Assembly (NCBI RefSeq): GCF_018919395.1
Contig: NZ_JAHLME010000009.1
Span: 1-64,000 of the forward strand
Source of the DNA: Geomonas azotofigens
Lineage (GTDB): Bacteria; Desulfobacterota; Desulfuromonadia; Geobacterales; Geobacteraceae
Reading direction: 5' to 3'
DNA: 64,000 nt
This document shows, piece by piece, positions 25,586 through 37,500 of the stretch (positions are counted from its first letter, which is position 1; each line of letters begins with the position of its first letter). The notes under the pieces are model-generated. The model made no database searches. It saw only the letters and a list, made by a program, of their open reading frames with translations, and had not been told where the DNA came from. The position numbers and the translations under genes are program-made.

Positions 25586-25939
25586 ATGGATAGAGTGAAA
25601 AAGATCGCCGTGGTGCTAAACGGCTTCGTCCACGACTTCATGACCGGGTACTGGCTCTCCGCCCTCATCGCCGTCCGGCTCCTGCACGGTTTTCGGCTGG
25701 AGCAGCCGCTGGTCGCCGGTACGCTGGCGACCATCGAGCGCTTCTTCTTCTGGAACAGCGTGGCGGCGGCGGTGATCATCTTCGCCACCGGCGGGGTGCG
25801 CAGCTTCACCTACGTGGACAACTTCTACGGCACCGAGACCGAGGCGACCAGGCGCAAGATGCTGGTGATCAAGCACGTGCTGCTCTTCGTCGTGATAGGC
25901 GGGGGCATTTATTGGGGATACCGCACGGCGTTCTGTTGA
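25586..25939 (+). CDS. Small three-helix membrane protein of unknown function
   Basis: The protein has 117 residues with a strong ribosome site (ggaggaatga). There are three hydrophobic segments, at about 20-35, 55-70 and 96-113. His-containing helices (FVHDFMTGYW; LLHGF; IKHVLLFVV) could hold a heme b or other ligand, but that is speculation. It follows the second radical SAM gene by 17 bp and precedes the response regulator by 37 bp, so it could belong to either unit. I do not recognise the family. Confidence 0.72.
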   Translation: MDRVKKIAVVLNGFVHDFMTGYWLSALIAVRLLHGFRLEQPLVAGTLATIERFFFWNSVAAAVIIFATGGVRSFTYVDNFYGTETEATRRKMLVIKHVLLFVVIGGGIYWGYRTAFC

Positions 25940-25976
25940 GGGACGCGTCGGGCGAAAGCCTGGGAAAGGGCCTGGT

Positions 25977-26654
25977 ATGAACTTCCTTATCATAGAGGAT
26001 TCTGACAAAACAGCGGAACAGCTGCGCAAGGGGTTGGCGGAGGTCAGCATCAACGCCGACATCGCCGGTGACGGCCTGAAAGGGCTCGCCATGGCCAAGG
26101 AGAAGCAGTATGAGCTGATCATCCTCGACCTGATGCTCCCCGGCATTGACGGCTTCGAGGTGGTGAAGAGGCTGCGCCAGGCTGGGAAAAGCACGCCGGT
26201 GATCATGCTTACCGCGCGGGACGAGGTGCACGACCGGATCTGCGGGCTGCAGTCCGGCGCCGACGACTACCTGGTCAAGCCCTTCTCCTTCGGCGAGCTC
26301 TGTGCCCGGATCCAGGCGCTGTTGCGCCGGGGGCAGGTGCTGCAGCAGGACGAGGTGCAGGTGGCCGATCTCACCGTCAACTTTTTCGCCCGCAAGGCGA
26401 CCCGCGCCGGCAAGCACCTGGAGCTCACCCCCAAGGAGTTCGCGCTTCTCTCCATGCTGATTCGCCGCGCCGGCGAGGTGCAGTCGCGCCTGCGCATCGC
26501 GGAGGCGGTCTGGAACCTCGGTTTCGACGCCAACCTGAAGATCGTGGACGTGAAGCTGGCCGGGCTGCGGGCCAAGGTGGACGGGCCGTTCGACAGGAAG
26601 CTGATCCACACGGTGCGCGGCGTCGGTTACGTGCTCGAGGATCGCGATGAGTGA
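25977..26654 (+). CDS. OmpR-family response regulator (CusR/CopR-like)
   Basis: The protein has 225 residues. The receiver domain (1-120) has the acidic pocket (IIEDSD), the phospho-acceptor Asp in LDLMLPGIDGFEV (about residue 51), the Thr in MLTARDE and the Lys in VKPFSF. The C-terminal winged-helix domain ends with the family signature TVRGVGYVLED. The best resemblance is to heavy-metal response regulators. It overlaps the histidine kinase gene by 8 bp, so the two are coupled. Targets are not visible; the adjacent giant secreted protein gene at 28515 is one candidate. Confidence 0.93.
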   Translation: MNFLIIEDSDKTAEQLRKGLAEVSINADIAGDGLKGLAMAKEKQYELIILDLMLPGIDGFEVVKRLRQAGKSTPVIMLTARDEVHDRICGLQSGADDYLVKPFSFGELCARIQALLRRGQVLQQDEVQVADLTVNFFARKATRAGKHLELTPKEFALLSMLIRRAGEVQSRLRIAEAVWNLGFDANLKIVDVKLAGLRAKVDGPFDRKLIHTVRGVGYVLEDRDE

Positions 26655-28095
26655 GCCCGATTCCCGGGAAAGTGAAGGCCGGCGGCAGGTCCGCTCCATG
26701 GCCCACAACCTGGCCGTGCTGTACATCGTTTCCATCGTGATCGGCTTCGCCTTGTGCGCCCTGCTCCTGTACTTCAAGCTGGTGCAGCACATCCACGATT
26801 CCGGCACCGAGCAGTTGCAGGGGGAAATCAGCTCCGTGCGCGCCCTGCTGAGCACCCCCTCCGGCCTCCACGCCATCAGGCAGGTGATGCAGGCGGAAGC
26901 GCAGGGGGAAGACGCGACCAACTGCATACTGATGCGCATCGTGGACCGCGATGGGAACGTGATCGTCGATTGCCCCAACATGCGCGGCGTGCTACCCCCC
27001 GCCGCCTTTCCGCCGCCCGGAGACACCCGGTCGAAAAAGTACCACGCCCGCGGCGCCAACTACCTGCTGAGGACCGCGCGGCTCACCGATCCCGTCTCCG
27101 AGTCCCGTGACTGGCGCCTGCAGATAGGTCTCGACCTGACCGAGCACGATCAGCTGGTGGGGGTGTACCGTACCTACCTCCTGCTCTTTGGTCTGGGCGC
27201 CTTCTTCTTCGCCATTCCCAGCTCGTATATCGTCGTCAAGCGGGGCTTGCGGCCTCTGGACGAGTTCAGCGGCTCCATCAGGACCATCACCGGCAGCCGG
27301 CTCAACACCCGGCTCGAGCCGGCGCGCTTCCCGAGCGAGATGCACTCCGTGGTCGAGTCGGTGAACGCCATGATGGCCAGGCTGGAGAGCTCCTTCCAGA
27401 GGCTTTCGCACTACTCGGGGAACCTCGCCCACGAGCTGCGCACCCCGATCAACAACCTGATGCTGGAGGCCGAGATCGCCCTCTCGCAGCAGAGAAGCCC
27501 GCAGGAGTACCAGGAGATCATCTCCTCGAGCCTCACCGAGTACGAGCGGCTGGCCGCGGTGATCGACAAGCTGCTCTTTCTGGCCCGTGCCGACAACGAG
27601 AAGAACGACCTGATGTTCGAGAAGCTCGACGCCGGGACCGAGGTCGAGGAAGTGGTCGACTACTTCTCCGACGAGGCCGCCACGGCGGGGATTGCCCTGG
27701 TTTCGCGCGTCGACGCCTCGTTTTGGGGGGACCGGACCCTCTTTCGCCGGGCCCTCAGCAACCTGATCAGCAACGCCCTCGCCTACACCCCCGCCGGAGG
27801 GGAAGTGACCATCTCCTCGTCCAAGGGGAGTAACGGCGAGGTCGAGATAATCGTGGCCGACACCGGCTGCGGCATCTACTCAGAACACCTCCCCTTTCTT
27901 TTCGACCGGTTCTACCGGGCCAAGTCCGGCTCGCACCACAGCGGCACCGGCCTTGGGCTCGCCATCGTGAAGGCGATCATGGAAATGCACAACGGCGACG
28001 TCTCCGCCTGGAGTCGCCCCGGACACGGAACCACCATCACGCTTCAATTCCCGAAACATCCCTCCCTAAAAACCGGCGGCAAAGCCGAGTCGTGA
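26647..28095 (+). CDS. Sensor histidine kinase (CusS-like heavy-metal sensor type)
   Basis: The protein has 482 residues. Helix 1 is near 24-45 and helix 2 near 177-197, enclosing a periplasmic sensor of about 130 residues. HAMP follows, then the H-box HELRTPINN (His about 262), N-box NLISNALAYTP, G1 DTGCGI, F-box PFLFDRFYR and G2 GTGLGLAIVK. All catalytic boxes look intact. It is the partner of the upstream response regulator. The sensor domain contains the segment NCILMRIVDRDGNVIVDCPN, with two Cys that could be a metal or redox site. The signal is unknown. Confidence 0.93.
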   Translation: MSEPDSRESEGRRQVRSMAHNLAVLYIVSIVIGFALCALLLYFKLVQHIHDSGTEQLQGEISSVRALLSTPSGLHAIRQVMQAEAQGEDATNCILMRIVDRDGNVIVDCPNMRGVLPPAAFPPPGDTRSKKYHARGANYLLRTARLTDPVSESRDWRLQIGLDLTEHDQLVGVYRTYLLLFGLGAFFFAIPSSYIVVKRGLRPLDEFSGSIRTITGSRLNTRLEPARFPSEMHSVVESVNAMMARLESSFQRLSHYSGNLAHELRTPINNLMLEAEIALSQQRSPQEYQEIISSSLTEYERLAAVIDKLLFLARADNEKNDLMFEKLDAGTEVEEVVDYFSDEAATAGIALVSRVDASFWGDRTLFRRALSNLISNALAYTPAGGEVTISSSKGSNGEVEIIVADTGCGIYSEHLPFLFDRFYRAKSGSHHSGTGLGLAIVKAIMEMHNGDVSAWSRPGHGTTITLQFPKHPSLKTGGKAES

Positions 28096-28514
28096 TGCGC
28101 CCGCAGCCATGCCGCCATCGCGCCTTTCCCCGTCTCGGGAAGGCGAGTCCGGCGCCGCGGTCGCTAATCAATTCGTTGCCATATCGTTACCTTTTTACGG
28201 TGATATCGCCGAAAAACGCCGCCCTTTCGCCGGGCGGCTGTGCCGCGTCGCCTTTAGTGTATACGTAAAGCCCGCCAACTCATTGAATTTAGTGTTTTTG
28301 GAGAGAGGTTTGCAACGCAGCGGCAACTTTTATTCGTCCGCTGGGCCTCCGCCCTCGCCCGTCTCTCCCCCCGCCTCCAGCCGACCTTTTAATGTAAATT
28401 CCCTATGTTGATTGACGCCTGTGGCGGCGCAGCCGTGTTTTTTTTCACTCCTGCGGCCGGAGGCGTTCGCGCAGATTTATCTTTGACATTGAATGTGTGG
28501 TTTGAGGAGGGGCA
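28096..28514. other. 419-bp intergenic region
   Basis: No convincing gene. A short open frame here lacks a ribosome site and protein-like composition. A GC hairpin (gccgccctttcgccgggcggc begins at 28218) has no T-run. Before the giant gene I see TTGACA at 28483-28488, but no matching -10 within a normal distance. The giant gene's promoter is therefore unassigned. Confidence 0.5.
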
Positions 28515-31500
28515 ATGGCCGGAAAGATGAGAGGTGTCTGGGGGGCGGTTCTCCTGGTGGTGTCGCTGTTGCTGGCGGCGCCGGCGTTCGCCGGGATGTT
28601 GTGGCAGCAGACGGCGGGACCGGACGGCGGTTACGTGGACGTGCTGGCGGTGGACCCCACCGATGCCAATACCGTGTACGTCGGGCTGCAGGGGGGTGGC
28701 GTCTACAAGTCGACGGACGGCGGGGGCTTTTGGACCCCGGTGAACCGGGGACTCGGCAGCTTGTTTGTGCGCGCCCTGGCCATCGACCCGGGTAACCGGC
28801 AGGTCGTCTACGCCGCCACCAGTAGCGCACTCTACAAGTCGGTCAACGGCGGGTCGAGTTGGCAGCTGAACAGCAGCATGTATCCCCGCTCCATCGTCTT
28901 CGACAGGGCTGACTCCCGTAACATCTACGTGATCGACGGCGGCTACTTTCGGAAAAGTTCCGATTCCGGTGCGACCTGGAGCAGCAGTAACGCCGGCCTC
29001 CTCCCCGGTCTCCTCAACGCCCTAGCCGTTGATCCGCGTAACGGCGGGACCCTCTACGCCGGGCTGGATACCGGCGTCTACAAGTCCGTTGATGGCGGCG
29101 GCTCCTGGACGGTCGCGGGGAGCGGCATGGAAGGAAGGGAAGTCCTCTCGGTCGTAGTCGACCCGGTCAGCGGCGGAACCATCTATGCCGAGACGCGTAA
29201 GAGCGACGTGTTCAAGTCGAGCGACGGCGGCGCGACCTGGAGCCAGGTCCTTGATGCTCCCGATTTCTACGCGCAGACCGGCCTCTCCATCGATCCCACC
29301 CGCGGCGGTACGTTATATTCCTCGGCGGAGGATTACGGCACCGTGCGCAGGTCCGCTGATGGAGGCGCGACCTGGACCAAGGTGCCCATCTCCGGTCACA
29401 ACACCTGGGTCTACTCGGTCGCCATCGCCCCGACGGACGGCAATATCGTCTACGCGGCAACCTATCGCGGCCTCTACAAGAGCACCGACGCGGGAGCCTC
29501 CTGGAACGCGGCCGACAAAGGGCTCACCGCGTCTACCTCGGACCGCGTCGTCATCGACCCGCACAACGGTAACAACGTGTTCACCATATCGAAAAACGGA
29601 ACCTTCCGTTCGACCGATGCCGGCCGCAGTTGGAAGCCCTTCGCCGCCAACCTGTACGAACCCAGCGCCATCTTCTCCTTCACCGTGGATCCCGACAATA
29701 GCGCCACCGTCTTCGCAGGCACCTTCTGGGGCCTGTACAAGACCACCGACCTCGGCCAGACCTGGAGCGCGGAAATGAGCGGGCCGCAAGGAGGCGGTGT
29801 CTCGAGGTACGTCACCTCCGTGGTCGTGGACCCCGCGGACAGCCGAGTGCTCTATGAGGCGACCGCGAACGGCGTCTTCAAATCCAGCGACGGCGGCGTT
29901 TCCTGGACTTCGGGGAACAGCGGGCTGCCGGGCCTCAGCGTGTATCGCATCTATCTCGATCCGTTCAACAACCTGACCCTCTTCGCCATCGCCTCGACCA
30001 ACGCGGGGTACGCCGTGTACAAGTCGACCGACGGGGCCGCCTCCTGGTCGGCCGTGGGTGCGGGGATTCCCGAGACCCAGCACGTCAGCTACCTCTCCAT
30101 GGATCGTCGTAACCCGGGGGTTCTCTTCGCCGCCACCGGCTCGGGGCTCTACAAATCCGTCGATGGCGGCGCTTCCTGGAGCACCACTCCCGCGACCCCG
30201 GCCGCCGTCATCGTGGAAGTGGACCCCGCCGACGGACGCACCGTCTACGCCTTCGGCTACGGCGGCCTCTTCCGCTCCACCGACGGCGGTGACTCTTGGA
30301 GCCTCTTCGCCGAAGGTCTCCCGCCGCAGGCGTCCGTTACCTCCCTGGCCATAGACCAGGGGGGCAGGCACACGGTGTACGCGGGGATCGCGTCCGGCGG
30401 GATCTACAAGACGGTGGCGCCGCAGATCGCCGAGGGAGCGGGCTTCAGCGCCGTCTTGAAGAGCGACGGCAGCGTCTGGGCCTGGGGGAGAAACGACTAC
30501 GGCCAGCTGGGGGATGGGACCAGGACCGACAAGGCCCTGCCGGTGCGGGTCAAGGGACTCGCCGAGGTGGTGTCAATCACCGCTCACTCCAACCACGCCC
30601 TCGCCCTCAAAAAGGACGGCACCGTCTGGGGATGGGGGGAGAGCGTCAATGGCGTCTTCGGCCCCGGGACCGTGGACGGCACCGTGTACTCGACGCCGAT
30701 CATGATCGGAGGGATCACGGACGTCACCGCCGTCGCCACCGGCATGCGTCACAGCCTCGCGCTCAAACGGGACGGGACGGTCTGGTCCTGGGGGGATAAC
30801 AGCCTGGGGCAGCTCGGTACCGGTGACAGCGCCGACTCCAACCCGCAGCCCGCGCAGGTCACCGGTGGCACTGGGGCCATCGGAGTCGCCGCCGGCAACT
30901 ACTACGGCGCCTTCTTGAACGGGGACGGAACGGTCTGGGCGGCCGGATCCAACATTTCCGGCGAGCTCGGCAACGGCAGGTGGGACTTTGACCGGCACCC
31001 GGTCCCAGCCTTGGTCCCGGGCCTGAGCGGGGTCGCCGCGCTGTCCGGGGCGGAAAACCAGGTGCTGGCGGTAACGAGCGGCGGGTGGGCCTACCAGTGG
31101 GGCAACGTCACCTCCGCCCAGGGGAGCTCCGGGTCCTATTCGGGTGGCATCTACGCGAGCCCGTACCGCAGGCCGGAGTTCTCCGGCGCGGCGGCGATAG
31201 TCGCGGACAACCTGCACAACCTCGCCCTGACCAGCAGCGGCGCGGTTTGGTCCTGGGGCGCGAACTTGTTCGGTCAGCTCGGTCTGGGCACCGCGGACAC
31301 CAACACCCATGCGGACGCCATGCTCATCCCCGGGTTCGGCGACGTCACCACGGTTGCCGCCGGTGGGGGGGCGAGCCTCGCCCTCAAGGGAGACGGCAGC
31401 ATCTGGGGATGGGGATCCAACCGTTACGGCCAACTGGGAGCCGGCAACAACATCGGCGGCGATGTGGCCAACCCGGTGCCGTTCCGGATCGGGGAGTTCA

Positions 31501-34500
31501 ACACCTATTCCGACTCGCCCCCCCTCTATGCCATCCCCGGCGCGCCGACCGACGTGACCGCGCAGCCGGGCTGCGGCAAGGCGCTCATCAGCTTCACCGC
31601 TCCGGCCGACGACGGCGGAAGCCCGGTCAGCCTCTACACCGTCACCGCGAATCCGGGCGGGCTCACCGCGACCGGCACGGCGAGCGGCATCGCGATCTAC
31701 GGGCTCACCCCGGGCGTGGGCTACACCTTCACCGTCACCGCGACCAACGCCGCGGGTACCGGCCCGGCCTCGGCCCCCTCCGCCGCCGTCATCGCGGCGG
31801 ACTTCCCCGGCGCCCCCACCGCCGTCAGCGCGGTGGCCGGCAACGGCCAAGCCACGGTAAGCTTCACCCCCCCGTCCTACGACGGTTACAGCCCCATCGT
31901 TTCCTACCAGGTCGTCTCCTACCCCGGGTTCGTCACGGCCGGAGGCACCGGCAGCCCCATCACCGTGACCGGGCTCACCAACGGCACCAGCTATGCCTTC
32001 TCCGTGGTCGCCGTGAACCAGGCCGGGGGAGCCGGCGTGACGTCGCAGGCCTCCAACGCGGTCACCCCGGGCGAGGGGGCGGGCACCCTCCCCGGTACCG
32101 TCAATGTCTGGGAGCGGACCGCCGGGATTGGCGGGCCCATCAGCGCCATAGCCGTGGATCGCAACGACAGCCGGACCCTGTACGCCGTCACCGACACCGG
32201 GGGCGGGGTCTTCAAGTCCGTCAACGGTGGCGATTCCTGGCAGCAATCCGGTCTTTGGGGATCGGCCCTCGCCTTCGTCGAAGTCGCTCGCAGTGACAGC
32301 CGGATCGTCTACGCCGGCGGGCATGGCAACGGCGTGAGCAGGTCGACCGATGGTGGCGCCACCTGGAGCAAGGTCTATTCCGGTTGGATCCGTCCCGTCT
32401 TCGCGGTCGACCCGACCAATGCCGAGGTCGCCTACATGGTGGCGGGCGATGGCGGTAACGGGATACTGAAGACCGTGAATGGCGGTGTGACCTGGAGCCC
32501 CGCCGGCGCCGGAGTCGCCAGTGCCAACGTGACGGCGCTGGCGGTCGACACGCGGGACGCGCAGACCGTGTACGCGGGGACCGACAACGGCGTATTCAAG
32601 TCCAGTGACGGGGGCGCGAGCTGGAACGCCGCCAACGGCGGTCTTACCTATCTCAACGTCTACCGTCTCGCCATCGACCCGGCGGACAGCCGCGTTCTTT
32701 ACGCGCAGAGCAGCGCCAGCATCTACAAGTCCGTCGACGCGGGGGGGAACTGGACCCCGCTGCACAGCTTCAATTCCAGCTCCTCGTTCCTCACCATAGA
32801 CCCGACCAACAGCCAGGTGCTGTACATCTGGACCTACCAGGGACTCCAGAAATCAACCGATGGCGGCGTGACCTGGCAAAACAGCGGCAGCGGGGTCAGC
32901 TACCAGTACTCGGTGCAGTGCCTCGCGGTCGACCCCGCCAACGGCCAGAACCTCTACGCCGGCACCGACACCGCGTTCTTCAAGTCCCAGGACGGCGGCG
33001 CGGTGTGGAACAAGTCGGTTGCCGGCCTCACCAGCAGCGTGATCGGCGCACTGGCCGTGAGCCCGACCGACAGCTCCAGGGTGTTCGTGGGTACGCACGG
33101 CGCCGGGCTGTTGCGCTCCGACGACGCCGGCACGACCTGGCAGCGTCTCTACAACGGGGTGAACGACACCACCTTCATGTCGTTGGCCATCGATCCCCAG
33201 AACAGCGCCACCATCTACGCGGGAACCTACTCGGGCGGACCGCTGAAGTCGGAGGATGGCGGCCTCACCTGGAACAAGATCGACAACGGCTTCCCGAACA
33301 CCTTCGTCGGATCCCTGGTGGTCGATCCCCATGCCACTCAGAGGGTCTACGCCCTGTCCAACGGCATCTACCGCACCGACAACGGCGGCTATTCCTGGCA
33401 GATGAACTCGATGGCCGGGCTTCCCTCCAACAACGTGTTCGCCCTCGCCGTCGATGCCAGGAGTGCCGGCACCCTCTATGCCGGGACCGATAACGGCGTC
33501 TATAAGTCGACAGACGGCGGCTCGACCTGGTTCAGCATCACCCAGGGCCTCGCGGCCGGGATGAGCGTCGGCATGCTCGCCGTGGATCCGGTACTCAACG
33601 ACACGGTCTACTTCGCCCCCTACGGCTACGGTTTCTACAAGAGCAACAACGGCGGGCAGACCTGGAGCGTCATCGACGCCGGTATCCCCGGGCTCAGCGT
33701 CCGCGCCTTCGCTCTCGATCCGACCGGCAACGGCACCCTCTACGCCGCTTTTGTCGGGACCAACGGCGTGAGCGGGGTTTTCCGCTCGCAAGACGCCGGA
33801 AGCACCTGGAACAGCTTCGACAGCGGCTTGGGGGGCGAGAAGGGCAACGTTTCCCGGCTCACCGTCGCTCCGGGCAACCACGAGCGGGTCTACGCCGGCA
33901 CCACCCAGGGCGCTGGCCTCTTCCGCGTCGTCAGCACGCAGGCCTCGCCCATTGCACCTCCCTCCGCCCCCACCAACGTCACCGCGGTGGCAGGTAATGG
34001 CCTGGCCATCGTCAGCTTCGGCGCTCCCGCGGACAACGGTGGCAGCCCCATCGATCTGTACAAGGTCGACGTGATGAAGGATGGCGTCATCGTGCCGGAA
34101 CTGTGCATCTCCGGCACCGCCAGCCCGATCACCGTAACCGGCCTCAGTAACGGGACAAGCTATGGCGTGCAGGTCCGGGCGCTGAACGCGGCGGGTTCTG
34201 GACCCGCCTCCCAGCCGGTCACCGTCACCCCGCAGGCTCCCTACGAGACCGTGACCCTGACCCAGACCGTGGTCGGCACCAACGGACGCGGCATCGCCGG
34301 CGCGATGGTGCAGGTGGTGGGGGAGCCGTCCCTGTTCGCGGTCACCGACGTGAACGGTACCTACGTCCTCAACGTCCCCAAGGGGACCACCTTCTTCACC
34401 GTGATCAGCATGCCGGGGTACCGCAGCTACTACTCGCGCGACATGTTCTTCACCTCGCCCGCCGTTCTCTCCTCGCGCACCATCTTCACCGACGCCCAGG

Positions 34501-37500
34501 TCGCCTCGTGGGGCGGTTCGCCCGATTACGGGGTCATCCACGGCAAGGCGGTCGACAGCGCCGACGGCAGCGCGATCGACAACATCTCCGTCCTGGCGGA
34601 GAGCCTGTACCAGCCCGGCCTGCAGTACGGCGTCGCCTACGCCGCCGCCTGCGGCACCGGGACCGGGGTCTGCTCCTACACCGTCCTCAACGTGATCCCC
34701 TACGACGCGGTGCGCGTCACCGTCTCGGCGCCGGGGTACCTCCCGGCCGAATTCAAGTCCCCGGTGGTTCCTCCCGGCGGCGTGGCGCAGGGCGGGGTGA
34801 CGCTGAAGCGGGCCGATGACGGCTCCAGCGCCTACGACTGGACGCCCCGCAACATCCCCGGGCGCGGGGGCGCGGTGAGCGCGGTCGCCTACGGCAATGG
34901 CCTCTACGTCGCCGTGGCCGAGCCGGGCACCATCTTCACCTCGACCGACACCAACACCTGGATCCAGGTCGCTTCCGGCACCAGCGCCGCCCTCTACGGC
35001 GTCGCCTTCGGCAACAACAGCTTCATCGCCGTCGGGGCCGGCGGGGTGATGCTGCGCTCGACGGACGGCTTCACCTGGAACCGCGTCGCCACCGGCACCG
35101 GCTTCCCGCTCTACAGCGTCATCTACAGCGGCGACAAGTTCGTCGTGGTCGGCGGGGGCGGCACCGCCCTGCACTCCGGCGACGGCGAGTACTGGTTCCA
35201 GGGGAACACCGGCGTGACCAGCGACCTCACCTCGGTATCCTACGGCGACGGCTCCTACGTCGCGGTCGGCGAATCCGGCACCGTGCTCCGCTCGGATTAC
35301 GGCAAGTCCTGGTACCGCGTCGAATCCTGGACCCAAAGCACCCTGCGCGGGGTCTCCTACGGCAACGGGAGGTTCGTCGCGGTGGGGAGCGGCGCCATCC
35401 TCTCCTCCGCCGACGGCGGCAACAGCTGGTGGCAGTCCATGAGCTCGGCCGGCAGCTTCTACGGCATCGCCTACGGCAACGGCTACTTCCTCGCCGGCGG
35501 TCTTTCCGTGGGGCGCGCCTACATGTCCTATGACGGCGTCTCCTGGAGCCCGGTCACCTTTACCACCGTCAGCGCCGGCGCGTACAGCTTCAGAAGTCTT
35601 GGCTGCATCAACGGCACCTTCTTCGCCGGCACCCGCGGAGGGCTGAACATCTCGACCACCCCGGCCGCCACCGCCTGGCGCTCCGCGGCGCTCAACCTGC
35701 AAACCGGTAACTACTGGGGCGTCGGCTACGGCAATGGCGTCTACTGCGCGGTGGGTCCTAACGGCAATCTGAGCGTCTCCCCCGACGGCATCAATTGGGA
35801 GCGCGTGACGCAGCCGACCACCGCCAGCATGAGAAACGTCAGCTACGTTCAGGGCAAGCTGTTCGCCGTCGGCAACTCCGGGACGATGCTCACCTCCCTG
35901 GATGGCCACAACTGGGACATGACCACGTTCGGCACCCCCTATTCGCTGCGCGGCGTGGCCTACGGCAACGGCAGGTACGTACTGGTGGGGACCGGCGGCG
36001 TGCTCAGGGTATCCGACGACGGTGTCAACTGGATGCCGGTATCCTTCGGCATGGGGAGTTTCGGCGCCGTCACCTTCGCCAACAACCGCTTTGTCGCCTC
36101 GTACGGCAGCGGCATCGTCACCTCCCCCGACGGCGTCTCCTGGTCCTACAGCACGGTCCCCTGGACCGGCGGCGGGATGCTCTACAGCATCGCCTACGGC
36201 AACGGGACCTTCGTCGCCGTGGGGATGAAGGGAACCATCCTCACCTCCGTTGACGGCAACTACTGGAGCCTGGCCCACTCGGGGACCGACAGCATCCTCA
36301 ACGGGGTGAGCTTCGGCAACGGCGCCTTCGTGGCGGTCGGGGAGGGGGGGACCATCCTCACCTCGCCGGACGGTTTCACCTGGAGCCGCGTCAATACCGG
36401 CATCACCACCAACACGTTCAACGCGGTGACCTACGGCGCGGGAAGTTTCGTCGCCGTCGGCTTCAACCAACTGATCCTGCAGTCGGGGCAGGCGGGAGCC
36501 AGGAGCTACATCGTGGACGCGGCCGCGGCCCCCGGGGGCGCCATCTACCCCTCGGGCTTCAGCGTCGTCGCCGAGGGGGGACAGCAGGCGTACCAGATCG
36601 TCCCCGCCCCCGGCTATCACATCGACCAAGTCTATGTCGACAACGTCGCGATCGGCCCCGTGGAAAGCTACGTCTTCTCCGACGTGCGGCAAAACCACGT
36701 GATCAAGGTGGTATTCATGGAGAGCGCCTACCAGGTCACCGCCTCGGTGCTGGACGGCAAGGGCAAGATCGACCCGGCAGGGGTGACCTTCGTCCCCGTC
36801 GGCGGGAGCCAGGAATACCACATGTACATGGAGGACGGCTACGAGATCAAGGACGTCTTCGTGGACGGGGTCTCGGTCGGCAACGCCGACTACTACCTCT
36901 TCGAGCAGGTCACCGCGCCGCACAACATCCAGGTGCTGTTCCAGCTCGATCCTGACATGGCCACCGTGACCCAGAAGGTGGTGGACTCCGCCGGACGGCC
37001 GGTGGAAGGGGCGGTGGTCGAGGTACTGGAAAGCCTCTCCTCCCCGGCGGTCACCGGGCCCGACGGCAGCTTCGTGCTGCTGATCCCGAGGTACATACCG
37101 TTCTCCTACCGGATCAGCAAGCCGGGTTACCGGGACTGGTACTCAAAGACCCAGACCTACAGCGCGCCGGTGGTGCTCGAGCCGCGCACCATCTACAGCG
37201 ACGCCGAGGTCACCGAGTGGGGCGGCGATCCCAACACCGCCGCGATACGGGGGAGGGTCTCCGACTTCGTCACCGGTTACACCATCCCGACCGCGACGGT
37301 CACCGCCGTCAGCACCCTGCAGCCGGGAACCCTGTACCCGGTCCAGATGTCGGCGGGATGCGCGGCCGGCGGAGACTGCTACTACACCATCACCGGCATC
37401 GCCGACAGCGACGCCGTGGTCATCTCGGCCAGCGCGCCGGGCTACGTCTCCGGGCAGCTGCAACTGAACCCGCTGCCGGCCGGTTCGCTGGGGCAGGGGG

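Noticed and set aside
28109-28411. Possible 100-residue gene before the giant mosaic gene
   Set aside because: No ribosome site, no recognisable domain, and low-complexity Ser/Pro ending.
32853-36923. Open frame of 1,356 codons antisense to the giant mosaic gene
   Set aside because: It is a GC-content shadow: composition is unnatural and there is no start signal, whereas the plus frame encodes recognisable repeats throughout.
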